A stretch of 64,000 nt of DNA from Raineyella sp034933565 (GTDB lineage: Bacteria > Actinomycetota > Actinomycetes > Propionibacteriales > Propionibacteriaceae): contig NZ_JAYFNG010000011.1 of assembly GCF_034933565.1 (NCBI RefSeq), forward strand, positions 124,001 to 188,000. Direction: 5' to 3'. The notes beneath the pieces are model-generated. The model searched no databases and was not told the origin of the DNA. It was given only the letters and a program-made list of their open reading frames with translations. A program made the position numbers and the translations under genes. Every line of letters begins with the position of its first letter. Position 1 is the first letter of the stretch. This document shows, one piece after another, positions 45,008 through 52,926 of the stretch.

Positions 45008-45936
45008 CGGCAGAGTGGTGGAGCCGCCTGATCATCTCGTTCCTGGCGTACGGCTTCCTCGGCTGGATCCTTGAGGGCGTCGTCATGCTGATCGAGAAGC
45101 ACCGGCTGATCAACCGGGGCTTCCTCACCGGGCCGGTGCTGCCGATCTACGGCTTCGGCGCGGTCGCGATTCTGCTGCTCACCGCGCCCGTCCGCTCCCA
45201 GCCGTGGCTGGTGTTCGTGGTGGGCGTGGTGGCGGCCAGCGTGATCGAGTTCATCGGCCACCTCGGGCTGGAGAAGCTGCTCGGTCTGGTGCTGTGGGAC
45301 TACACCGGCCGGTTCGCCAACGTCCAGGGCCGGGTCTGCCTGACCAATGCGCTCGGGTTCGGGGTCGCCGGGCTGTTTGTGGTGTACGTCGCCGACCCGT
45401 GGCTGTCGCGGTTCGTCGACGGCCTGGGCCTGCTCACCTCACTGTCGGTCGCCTCGGTGCTGGCCACCCTGGTCGTCGTGGACTTCGTGCACGCCGTGGT
45501 CGCGGTCGTCCGGGTCCGGCCCGAGGTCGAGTCCGCGGTGGAGAGTCTCGCCGCCCTGCAGACCCGCCTCGAGAGCCGGCTCGACGAACTGGCGGCCACC
45601 CTCGACGAGCAGGTGGCCGACGGCCGCGAGCGCCTCGCCGAGAGCCGGGAACGCCTCACCGAGGGCCGCGACCGGCTGCTGGAGCACGCCGACCAGACCC
45701 GCGACCGGCTCCAAGAGGCCCGCGCCGCGCTGCCGTCCCTGCCCTCCCCCACCACGGCGCTGCGCCACCAGCGCGTGCTGCGCCGGTCGCGCGGGACGCT
45801 CGGTCGTCTGGACCAGGCGTTCCCACGCGGCCGGATGCAGCGCCGTGGACCGGGCCGCGAGGTCGATCAGCACGGGGTCGATCAGCGCGGGGCCGATGGC
45901 CGCGGCACCGATGCGCGCAGCGCCGACGGACACTGA
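45004..45936 (+). CDS. CmpB-type putative ABC-transporter membrane protein with coiled-coil tail
   Basis: 310-residue protein. Five or so membrane segments (about 1-165) include the PF06541-type signature FLAYGFLGWILEGVVMLI and NRGFLTGPVLPIYGFGAVAI, with VLWDYTGRFANVQGRVCL. Residues about 175-250 are a strongly charged heptad-like stretch (repeats of ESRERL and EGRDRLLEH) that should form a coiled coil; the last 50 residues are Arg/Gly-rich. Coupled to the GyrI-like gene. Transport is only suggested by the family name; no ATPase gene is adjacent. Confidence 0.78.
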   Translation: MTAEWWSRLIISFLAYGFLGWILEGVVMLIEKHRLINRGFLTGPVLPIYGFGAVAILLLTAPVRSQPWLVFVVGVVAASVIEFIGHLGLEKLLGLVLWDYTGRFANVQGRVCLTNALGFGVAGLFVVYVADPWLSRFVDGLGLLTSLSVASVLATLVVVDFVHAVVAVVRVRPEVESAVESLAALQTRLESRLDELAATLDEQVADGRERLAESRERLTEGRDRLLEHADQTRDRLQEARAALPSLPSPTTALRHQRVLRRSRGTLGRLDQAFPRGRMQRRGPGREVDQHGVDQRGADGRGTDARSADGH

Positions 45937-45958
45937 GCCGAGGCGCGCGGGGCCGGGG

Positions 45959-48628
45959 TCAGCCCTGGTCCTCGCCGGAGGCCATCTCGTCGCGACGATC
46001 GGTGAACTCGTCGCCGGTGCGGGCGACCGCCCCCTCCCCGGACAGCCCGGACTCGAGGATCTGCAGGCCCTCGTGGTCCGGGGTGACGTCGAAGACGACG
46101 TTGTCGCCCTCGTGCAGCCGCCCGGACAGCACCGCGCGGGCCAGCTGGTCCTCCAGGGTCGACTGGATCAGCCGGCGCAGCGGCCGCGCCCCGTACACCG
46201 GGTCGAAGCCCTTCGACCCCAGCCACTGCGTCGCCGCCGGGGTGGCCGTGACGCAGATCCGCCGATCCGCCATCCGGCGGTTGAGCCGGCCGAGCTGGAT
46301 GTCGACGATCCGGGTCAGCTCCGCCCGGGTCAGCGGCTTGAACAGCACCACCTCGTCGAGCCGGTTGAGGAACTCCGGCTTGAACGAGGCCCGGACGACC
46401 CCCATCACCGCCTCCCGCTTGGCGTCCTCGGGCAGCGACTGGTCGGCGAGGAACTGCGAGCCCAGGTTCGAGGTGAGGATCAGGATCGTGTTGCGGAAGT
46501 CGACCGTACGTCCCTGACCGTCGGTCAGCCGGCCGTCGTCGAGCACCTGCAGCAGGATGTCGAACACCTCGGGGTGGGCCTTCTCGACCTCATCGAGCAG
46601 GATCACCGAGTACGGGCGGCGACGGACGGCCTCGGTCAGCTGGCCACCCTCCTCGTAGCCGATGTAGCCCGGAGGGGCACCGACGAGACGGGCCACCGAG
46701 TGCTTCTCGGAGTACTCGCTCATGTCGATCCGGACCATGCTCTGCTCGTCGTCGAAGAGGAACTCCGCCAACGACTTCGCCAGCTCGGTCTTGCCGACAC
46801 CGGTCGGGCCGAGGAACAGGAACGAGCCGGTCGGCTTGTTCGGATCGGAGATCCCGGCCCGCGACCGCCGTACGGCATCGGCGACGGCGGTGACGGCCTC
46901 GGACTGGCCGATCAGCCGCTTGCCGAGGTAGTCCTCCATGTGCAGCAGCTTCTCCGACTCGCCCTGCAGCATCTTCCCCACCGGGATGCCGGTCCAGGCG
47001 GAGACCACCTCGGCGATGTCCTGGGCGGTCACCTCCTCCGACACCATCGGCTTGGTGTTCTTCTCGGCCTCGTCGGCCCTCGCCAGTTCCTTCTCCAGCG
47101 CCGGGATCTCGCCGTAGAGGATCTCCGAGGCATGCCCCAGGTCACCGTCGCGCTGGGCCCGGTCGGCCTCGGAGCGCTTGGCATCGATCTGCTTGCGGAT
47201 CTCACCGACCCGGTTCAGGCCCTGCTTCTCCGCCTCCCAGCGCTGCTCCAGGCCGCGCAGGGTCTCCTGGGTGTCGGCCAGTTCGGCGTTCAGCCGGGCC
47301 AGCCGCTCCTGGGTGGCCGGGTCGGACTCCTTCGCCAGCGCCATCCGCTCCATCGTCAGCCGGTCCACCTTGCGGCGCAGCTCGTCGATCTCCACCGGGG
47401 AGGAGTCGATCTCCATCCGCAGCCGCGACGCCGCCTCGTCGACCAGGTCGATCGCCTTGTCGGGCAGCTTGCGGCCGGTGATGTAGCGGTGCGACAGGGT
47501 CGCCGCCGCGACCAGCGCCTGGTCGGTGATGGCCACCTTGTGGTGCGCCTCGTACCGTTCCCGCAGGCCACGCAGGATCGCGATCGAGTCCTCCACGCTC
47601 GGCTCGCCGACGAACACCTGCTGGAACCGCCGCTCGAACGCCGGATCCTTCTCGATGTTCTCCCGGTACTCGTCCAGCGTGGTCGCGCCGATCAGCCGCA
47701 GCTCGCCGCGGGCCAGCATCGGCTTGAGCATGTTGCCGGCATCCATCGAGGAGTCGCCGGTCGCGCCGGCGCCGATCACCGTGTGGATCTCGTCGATGAA
47801 GGTGACGATCTGGCCCTCGGCGTCCTTGATCTCGGCGAGCACGCTCTTCAGCCGCTCCTCGAACTCGCCGCGGTACTTCGCGCCGGCGACCATGCCGCCG
47901 AGGTCGAGGCTGATCAGTCGGCGCCCCTTCAGCGAGTCGGGCACATCACCGGCCACGATCCGCTGGGCCAGCCCCTCGACGACAGCGGTCTTGCCGACGC
48001 CGGGCTCACCGATCAGCACCGGGTTGTTCTTCGTCCGCCGCGCGAGGACCTGGATGACCCGGCGGATCTCCTGGTCACGGCCGATGACCGGGTCCAGCTT
48101 GCCCTCCCGGGCCGCGGCGGTCATGTCGTAGCCGTACTGCTCCAGCGCGCTCGAGGTGCCCTCCTGGCCCTCCGACGTCACCCGCTTGGAGCCGCGGGCG
48201 TCCTGGAAGGCCTTGGTCAGGGCCTGGGCGCCGGCCCCCTGCCGCTCGAGGAGCTTCTTCGCCTCGGAGTCGATCGCCGCCAGGGCGATCAGCAGGTGCT
48301 CGGTGGCGATGTAGCTGTCACCGAGCTTCTCGGCGCGGGTCTCGGCGTCGGCGAGCACACGGGCCACCGCCCCGGACAGCTGCGGCTGGGAGACCGACGA
48401 CCCGGAGGCGGCCGGCAGGCGCTTGATCGCCTTCTCCGCCTCGGCCTCGAGCGTCCGCGGGTCGGCGTCGATCGACTCGAGCAGCGGCCCGACGGTGTTC
48501 TCCGGGGTGATCAGCAGCGCGTGCAGCAGATGCACGGCCTCGACGTTGGGGTTGCCGTTGGTGAGCGCGTCGCGTACGGCGGTGGAGTACGCGTCACGGC
48601 TCTTGGTGGTGAGCTTGTTGGCGTCCAT
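45959..48628 (-). CDS. clpB: ClpB disaggregase (Hsp100)
   Basis: 889-residue AAA+ chaperone of normal length. The N-terminal Clp_N repeats begin MDANKLTTKSRDAYSTAVRD. The first ATPase has Walker A GEPGVGKT (about 205-212) and Walker B VTFIDEIHTV; the second has GPTGVGKT (about 602) and VILLDEVEKAH. The middle coiled-coil domain is present (about 400-520). ATG 48628 has AAAGGA upstream; the open frame extends further but without ClpB sequence. With DnaK it refolds aggregated proteins after heat shock. A HAIR-like box upstream points to HspR control. Confidence 0.97.
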   Translation of the reverse strand: MDANKLTTKSRDAYSTAVRDALTNGNPNVEAVHLLHALLITPENTVGPLLESIDADPRTLEAEAEKAIKRLPAASGSSVSQPQLSGAVARVLADAETRAEKLGDSYIATEHLLIALAAIDSEAKKLLERQGAGAQALTKAFQDARGSKRVTSEGQEGTSSALEQYGYDMTAAAREGKLDPVIGRDQEIRRVIQVLARRTKNNPVLIGEPGVGKTAVVEGLAQRIVAGDVPDSLKGRRLISLDLGGMVAGAKYRGEFEERLKSVLAEIKDAEGQIVTFIDEIHTVIGAGATGDSSMDAGNMLKPMLARGELRLIGATTLDEYRENIEKDPAFERRFQQVFVGEPSVEDSIAILRGLRERYEAHHKVAITDQALVAAATLSHRYITGRKLPDKAIDLVDEAASRLRMEIDSSPVEIDELRRKVDRLTMERMALAKESDPATQERLARLNAELADTQETLRGLEQRWEAEKQGLNRVGEIRKQIDAKRSEADRAQRDGDLGHASEILYGEIPALEKELARADEAEKNTKPMVSEEVTAQDIAEVVSAWTGIPVGKMLQGESEKLLHMEDYLGKRLIGQSEAVTAVADAVRRSRAGISDPNKPTGSFLFLGPTGVGKTELAKSLAEFLFDDEQSMVRIDMSEYSEKHSVARLVGAPPGYIGYEEGGQLTEAVRRRPYSVILLDEVEKAHPEVFDILLQVLDDGRLTDGQGRTVDFRNTILILTSNLGSQFLADQSLPEDAKREAVMGVVRASFKPEFLNRLDEVVLFKPLTRAELTRIVDIQLGRLNRRMADRRICVTATPAATQWLGSKGFDPVYGARPLRRLIQSTLEDQLARAVLSGRLHEGDNVVFDVTPDHEGLQILESGLSGEGAVARTGDEFTDRRDEMASGEDQG

Positions 48629-48783
48629 GTGTCCTTTGTTCTCCGGCTCTGGTGCTGTTCTCCGGCCCTGGTGCTCCGGCTCGGGGCCGGCCCGTTCCCG
48701 AGCCTGCCACTGATGGGGTTCCGACGCCGTCGTTCGGCCGGGATCCGCGGCCCGGTAGTGCCGCCGGGGATCAGCGACCAAAG

Positions 48784-48804
48784 TTGAGCGTCATCGACTC
48801 AACC
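48784..48804. promoter_or_regulatory. HAIR-like HspR operator upstream of clpB
   Basis: GTTGAGC-N7-ACTCAAC is a near match to the HAIR consensus CTTGAGT-N7-ACTCAAG bound by HspR in actinobacteria. It lies about 155 bp ahead of the clpB start, in a region with no other gene. This fits known HspR control of clpB in Streptomyces and mycobacteria. Confidence 0.75.
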
Positions 48805-48857
48805 CTGTGAGGCGGCGGGTTATTCCCCGTCCGACGGATATCCCTCCGCTGCCCGGC

Positions 48858-50636
48858 TCAGCGGATCGTCACCGACGAGTCGAACCAGGCGAGGACGCGC
48901 TCCTCCCCGAACGGCCACACCGCGGCCAGTGCCGCGCCGACGACCGCCGCGCCCGGATCCTTGCCGAACGACGGCATCCCCGGCAGCGAGAAGCCACCCG
49001 ACACCGGCCGCACCGGGGCGTCATCGGGCAGCCCGGCGAGCCGACGCGCCGCGGCGAGGCCCGCCTCGAGGTCCCCCAACTCGTCGACCAGCCCACGGTC
49101 CAGGGCATCGGCCCCGCTCCAGATCCGCCCGCGCCCGATCTCGTCGACCCGGCCCCGGTCGAGGTGGCGGCCCTCGGCCACCCGGGCGACGAACCGCCCG
49201 TACACCTCGTCCATCATCCGCTCCGCCCAGGCGCGCTCGCCCCCGGAGAACGCCCGGTTGGGGCTGCCGAACAGCGCCATCTCGCGCCCGACCGTCTCCG
49301 GGTTGCGGCCGATCCGGCCGTTCAGGTCGGTGATCACCGGCTTGCCCACGACGACACCGATGCTGCCGGTGAGGGTGAACGGGCTGGCCACCACGTGGTC
49401 GGCCGGCGCGAGGACGTAGTAGCCACCGGATGCGGCGACCTCGCCCATCACGGCGATCACCGGCTTGGTGCAGCGCGCCACCGCCCGGCAGATCACGTCC
49501 GAGGCGAGCGCGGAGCCACCGCCGGAGTCCACGTGCAGGACGATCGCCTTGGTGTGCTCGTCACGTTCGGCCCGGCGGAGCCCGGCCACGACCGTCTCCG
49601 AGCCGGCCGTCCCGCCGCCGAACAGCGGCGCGGACGGGCGGCTGCGCCCGGACACGATCGCGCCCGCCACCGGCACGACGGCGATCCCGTCCGCCTTCTT
49701 CGACCGACGCCGGCCGGCCATCCGGGCACCGGCCAGCTGCAGCGCCCGCGACCAGTCCTGCTCGGTCGGGACGGCGATCTCGTCGTCGTACGCGATCCGG
49801 GTGATCAGCCCCGCGTCGAGCAACTGGGCGGCGTTGCTGAACCCGGCGTCGAGGACCTCCGCGGTGAGCGCGGTGGGCGCCGACTCGACATGCTCCGCAG
49901 CGGGCGCGGCGCTCTGCGTGTCCGACTCGGTCCTCGGCGCATCGGGCGCCGCACTCGTGGTGGGCTCGACGGGCTCGACGGGCTCGGCGGGCTCGGCGGG
50001 CTCGGCGGGCTCGACGGGCTCGGCGACATGGCGACCGACGGCGGCGAGCCACGTACGTTCCGCGGAGTCGAGGTAGGCGGTGAGCTGCTCGCGCTCGAAC
50101 TCGTCCATGTGGTCGTCGGAGAAGCTGGTCAGGGCCGACTTGTACTCGCGGATCCGGAGGTTCTCGAAGCCGATCCCGCGCCGGCTGAGCAATTCGCCGT
50201 AGTAGACCCGCTCGGCGGCGAATCCGGGCAGCATCACCTCGGCGGACTCCGGCGCCACCACCTCACGTACGCCACCGGCCGCGAGCAGACTGCGCATGGT
50301 GACCTGCGGAAGGTAGGCGACGACTCGCCGGTGGTCCTGCAGGCGTGCCAGGGCACGGCTGATCGCCTCACACGCGGCCAGGCCGGCGGTCAGGTTGACG
50401 ATCCGGACGAGCACGCCGGTGACCGACGCCAGGTGGGCCAGCTGGTCGAGTCGCGCGGTCAGTGACTCCAGCGATTCGGCGCGGCCCAGCAGGGACTCCA
50501 GCGGGCGCCCCTGGAAGGTCGGGTAGTCGCCGTGCAGGTCCACCAGGGCCCAGGTGGAGGCGTCGTCCTCGACGTCACGCCCCACGGCATGTCGGAGCAG
50601 CTTCGGCAGGTCCGGGAAGGAGGTCAGGTTCGGCAC
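48858..50636 (-). CDS. sppA: SppA-type S49 signal peptide peptidase
   Basis: 592-residue double-domain S49 peptidase. The N-terminal domain carries the catalytic Lys in RIREYKSALTSF (K166); the C-terminal domain carries the nucleophile in GEVAASGGYYVLAP (S403), after VLHVDSGGGSALASDV. So the Lys-Ser dyad is complete. Between the domains is an acidic low-complexity insert of E-P-V/A triplets (about 208-227). No signal peptide is evident. GTG start at 50636; GGAGG is only 1-2 bp from it, so the start is tentative. Family members cleave remnant signal peptides or act as sensors in the membrane. Confidence 0.88.
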   Translation of the reverse strand: MPNLTSFPDLPKLLRHAVGRDVEDDASTWALVDLHGDYPTFQGRPLESLLGRAESLESLTARLDQLAHLASVTGVLVRIVNLTAGLAACEAISRALARLQDHRRVVAYLPQVTMRSLLAAGGVREVVAPESAEVMLPGFAAERVYYGELLSRRGIGFENLRIREYKSALTSFSDDHMDEFEREQLTAYLDSAERTWLAAVGRHVAEPVEPAEPAEPAEPVEPVEPTTSAAPDAPRTESDTQSAAPAAEHVESAPTALTAEVLDAGFSNAAQLLDAGLITRIAYDDEIAVPTEQDWSRALQLAGARMAGRRRSKKADGIAVVPVAGAIVSGRSRPSAPLFGGGTAGSETVVAGLRRAERDEHTKAIVLHVDSGGGSALASDVICRAVARCTKPVIAVMGEVAASGGYYVLAPADHVVASPFTLTGSIGVVVGKPVITDLNGRIGRNPETVGREMALFGSPNRAFSGGERAWAERMMDEVYGRFVARVAEGRHLDRGRVDEIGRGRIWSGADALDRGLVDELGDLEAGLAAARRLAGLPDDAPVRPVSGGFSLPGMPSFGKDPGAAVVGAALAAVWPFGEERVLAWFDSSVTIR

Positions 50637-50971
50637 GCCTCCACGGTACGTCGGCCCCTCTCGCCGCGGCGGGGACTCGTACGGCCGTGTGGCCCTGGGA
50701 CCGCCGTTCGATGTCCGCGACCGGCAAAGCAGGGGCACCACGGGTGCCCGGAAGCCACCTCGGTCATGCGGAGGTTCCTTCCTGGTTGGTGAGGGGCACC
50801 GCGGGTGCCCGGAAGCCACCGTCTGCCATGCCGCACTGATTGTGTCAGCTGAGGGGCACCACGGGTGCCCGGAAGCCACACGACCGGCGTGGCCTGTGGA
50901 CAGCCCGACACCTGTCCACAGATCCCGGGTGGCACCTTGTTGTCCGGCCGGGCGGCCCCTGCAATGGAGCC
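50637..50971. promoter_or_regulatory. 335-bp divergent intergenic region with palindromic repeats
   Basis: Separates the leftward sppA gene from the rightward AbiEi-like gene and must contain promoters for both. Its middle is taken up by the three palindromic repeats listed separately. Confidence 0.5.
50731..50879. repeat. CRISPR-like array: three 28-bp palindromic direct repeats, two spacers
   Basis: Near-identical 28-bp repeats at 50731-50758, 50792-50819 and 50852-50879 (one A/G difference in copy 2). Each contains GGGCACC-ACG-GGTGCCC, a 7-bp stem, followed by CGGAAGCCAC. The spacers are 33 and 32 bp and unlike each other, giving a 60-61-bp period as in type I-E arrays. Read on the minus strand the repeat begins GTGG, again CRISPR-like. 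No cas gene lies in the window and there are only three repeats, so a stem-loop repeat family of another kind is equally possible. Confidence 0.6.
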
Positions 50972-51940
50972 ATGCGCACCGTCCAACCGCTCGAACCGCC
51001 CGCCGTGCCGCGCCTGCTCCGCCTCCGGACCATGGAGCTGGAAGGGCGGACCCCGGCCGACGTCGCACGCGCCGCCAAGGCCGGCCGGCTGCAGCGCGTC
51101 ATCCGGGGGACGTACGTCGAGGAGCCCACGTCCGATGCCGCGTCACGACTGGTGGCCCGCGCGTACGCCTCGGCGCCGCGGTTGCTGCCAGGGATGGTGT
51201 TCAGCCACACGACCGCGGCGATGCTGCACGGCCTCACCCGGGACGAGCGGATCGTGGGCACGGCGCTCCACATCAGCCGCCCCGGCGCGGACGGCGGCTG
51301 GAGCCGGGGCGACCGCGAGGTGCACGCCACCCGGCTCGGCCCCGACGACGTCACGGCCGACCCGCTGCCCATGACAGCCCTGGCACGGACGGTCGTCGAC
51401 TGTGCCCGTACGCTGCCCTTCGACCAGGCGGTCACCGTGGCCGACCGGGCCCTGCGCAGCGACCGACGACCCGAGGAGATCCGGCTGGCGATGGCCCGGG
51501 TGGCCGAACGTCTCAGGGGATGCAAGGGCATCGAACGGGCCCGGCGGGTCATCGCGTTCGCCGACCCGGGTGCAGCGAACGGTGGCGAGTCCGCCGTACG
51601 CGTGGCGCTGCACGTCCTCGGACTCCCCGCGCCGATCGTCCAGTACCGGGTCACCGATCCGTCGGACCCGTACTTCGAGGCCTTCGCCGATCTCGGGTGG
51701 CCCGACATGCGTACGCTGCTCGAGTTCGACGGGGTGGTGAAATACCGCGCCGGCAACCCGTCCGGTCGGCCCGGCCACGAGGTCCTCGTCGCCGAGAAGC
51801 GCCGGGAGGACAGACTGCGGGCCCTCGGCTGGCAGGTGGTGCGTGTCGTCTGGGCGGACCTGAGAAGGCCCGATCGGATCGCCGCCCAGCTGCGTCAGGC
51901 CTTCGCCCGCGGTACGCGGTGGCCGCGCCTCCAGGGTTGA
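50972..51940 (+). CDS. AbiEi-like / DUF559-type protein
   Basis: 322-residue protein. The N-terminal part ELEGRTPADVARAAKAGRLQ then VIRGTYVE resembles the winged-helix start of AbiEi-family antitoxin-like proteins; the middle FSHTTAAMLHGLTRDERIVG is also typical. The C-terminal LLEFDGVVKYRAG ... EKRREDRLRALGWQVVRVVW resembles the DUF559/Vsr-like endonuclease fold, with an acidic residue and E-x-K. There is no AbiEii toxin gene beside it. GGAG precedes the ATG closely. Such solitary proteins are common in actinobacteria; whether this one acts in defence is unknown. Confidence 0.75.
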   Translation: MRTVQPLEPPAVPRLLRLRTMELEGRTPADVARAAKAGRLQRVIRGTYVEEPTSDAASRLVARAYASAPRLLPGMVFSHTTAAMLHGLTRDERIVGTALHISRPGADGGWSRGDREVHATRLGPDDVTADPLPMTALARTVVDCARTLPFDQAVTVADRALRSDRRPEEIRLAMARVAERLRGCKGIERARRVIAFADPGAANGGESAVRVALHVLGLPAPIVQYRVTDPSDPYFEAFADLGWPDMRTLLEFDGVVKYRAGNPSGRPGHEVLVAEKRREDRLRALGWQVVRVVWADLRRPDRIAAQLRQAFARGTRWPRLQG

Positions 51941-52331
51941 ACGGGCGCCCGGGAGGGGCCCCTTCGCCCGCAGTACGCGGTGGCCGCCGGACCCGCCGCC
52001 CGGAGCGGACCAGCTCACGGCCAGACCAGCTCACGGTCAGACCAGCTCACGATCGGAACGTCACAGCGGAGGCGCCGGCGGAACCTACGCCGGCAGGCGG
52101 CCCCACATCCAGGCGCCCCCGGTGCTCGCCCCTGTCCCCACACCCGATAGGGACCCACGCCCGCCGAGCCCATGCCGACACCTGGCCCCAGGGCCGGCAG
52201 TCCCCACGCCCCATTGGCCCCACGCCCCCGGGCCCAGCGGGCGGGCCCCACTCCCAGGTTTCCCACGCCAGGTCACCTATGCCTGGGCGTTACCGACACA
52301 CGATGCGGCAGCGCCAGACGCTGCGGCATGG

Positions 52332-52409
52332 CCAGACGCTGCGTGGAATACCGAACGCGACCGGAAGTCCCGCAGCGTCTACACATTTCCCGCAGCGTTT
52401 GGAAGTCCC
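52332..52409. repeat. 78-bp dispersed repeat, copy B
   Basis: Matches the reverse complement of 40082-40159 over 78 bp, with a perfect 27-bp core at 52345-52371. It starts with CCAGACGCTGC and contains GCAGCGTTTGG, so its ends can pair. A second CCAGACGCTGC-like unit lies just before it. Confidence 0.75.
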
Positions 52410-52425
52410 ACCGCGTATGCACACT

Positions 52426-52551
52426 TCCGCAGCGTCTGGAAGGTCCGCAGGGTCTGGAGGGTCCGCAGCGTCTGGAGGGTCCGCAGCGTCTGGAGGGTCC
52501 GCAGCGTCTGGAGGGTCCGCAGCGTCTGGAGGGTCCGCAGCGTCTGGAGGG
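52426..52551. repeat. Seven tandem 18-bp repeats
   Basis: Unit TCCGCAGCGTCTGGAGGG, seven copies head to tail; the first two copies have one difference each. Every good unit carries the 11-mer GCAGCGTCTGG that also occurs in the 78-bp dispersed repeat, so the array probably arose from it. Confidence 0.9.
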
Positions 52552-52820
52552 TTCGGGTCGACGCGCGGCCGGCACGCCACGGCGCGTGACACACCCCCAC
52601 CACTAGAACATATGTACGCTTTCAGTCGAGACTCGAGCACCGGGAAGCAGGACGACCCATAGGGCCGGAAGGTCAGAGTGCCCGAGTGCCCGAAGGCCAG
52701 AGGGGCAGAGGGGCAGAGGCAAGGGGCGGAACGCCAGGCGACCAGGGCGCCGGGAGGTCGAAGAACAGAAGCCCGACGGCCGATGAGGCCCGAAGGCCAA
52801 AAGGTCGATGAGCCCGGGAG

Positions 52821-52908
52821 GGCCGGAGGGCCGGAGGGCCGGAGGGTCGGAGGGCCGGAGGGCCGGAGGGCCGGAGGGCCGGAGGGCCGGAGGGCCGGAG
52901 GGCCGGAA
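52821..52908. repeat. Eleven tandem 8-bp repeats
   Basis: Unit GGCCGGAG repeated eleven times (one GGTCGGAG, last unit GGCCGGAA). It ends 18 bp before the ATG of the AlkB-like gene, just ahead of its ribosome-binding site. Copy number could change by slippage. Confidence 0.9.
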
Positions 52909-52926
52909 AGAGCGAGGTGGAGCGAC

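Larger units (their letters stand above)
51941..52926. other. 986-bp gene-free repeat-rich region
   Basis: No gene can be supported. In order it holds a duplicated CAGACCAGCTCACGG stretch near 52010-52050, simple CCCAC-rich sequence to about 52260, the 78-bp dispersed repeat copy B, a seven-unit 18-bp array and an eleven-unit 8-bp array that ends just before the AlkB-like gene. Several open frames here are only read-throughs of these repeats. Confidence 0.6.

Noticed and set aside
45347..48787. 1146-codon plus-strand open frame over clpB
   Set aside because: Antisense shadow of clpB and of the CmpB-type gene; low-complexity translation.
50731..50879. Calling the palindromic repeats a confirmed CRISPR array
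   Set aside because: Only three repeats and no cas genes in the window; listed as CRISPR-like only.
52172..52606. Open frames through the 18-bp array encoding RSVWRV- or QRLEGP-type repeats
   Set aside because: The 18-bp period keeps all frames open, so openness is not evidence of coding; no start signal or conserved domain.
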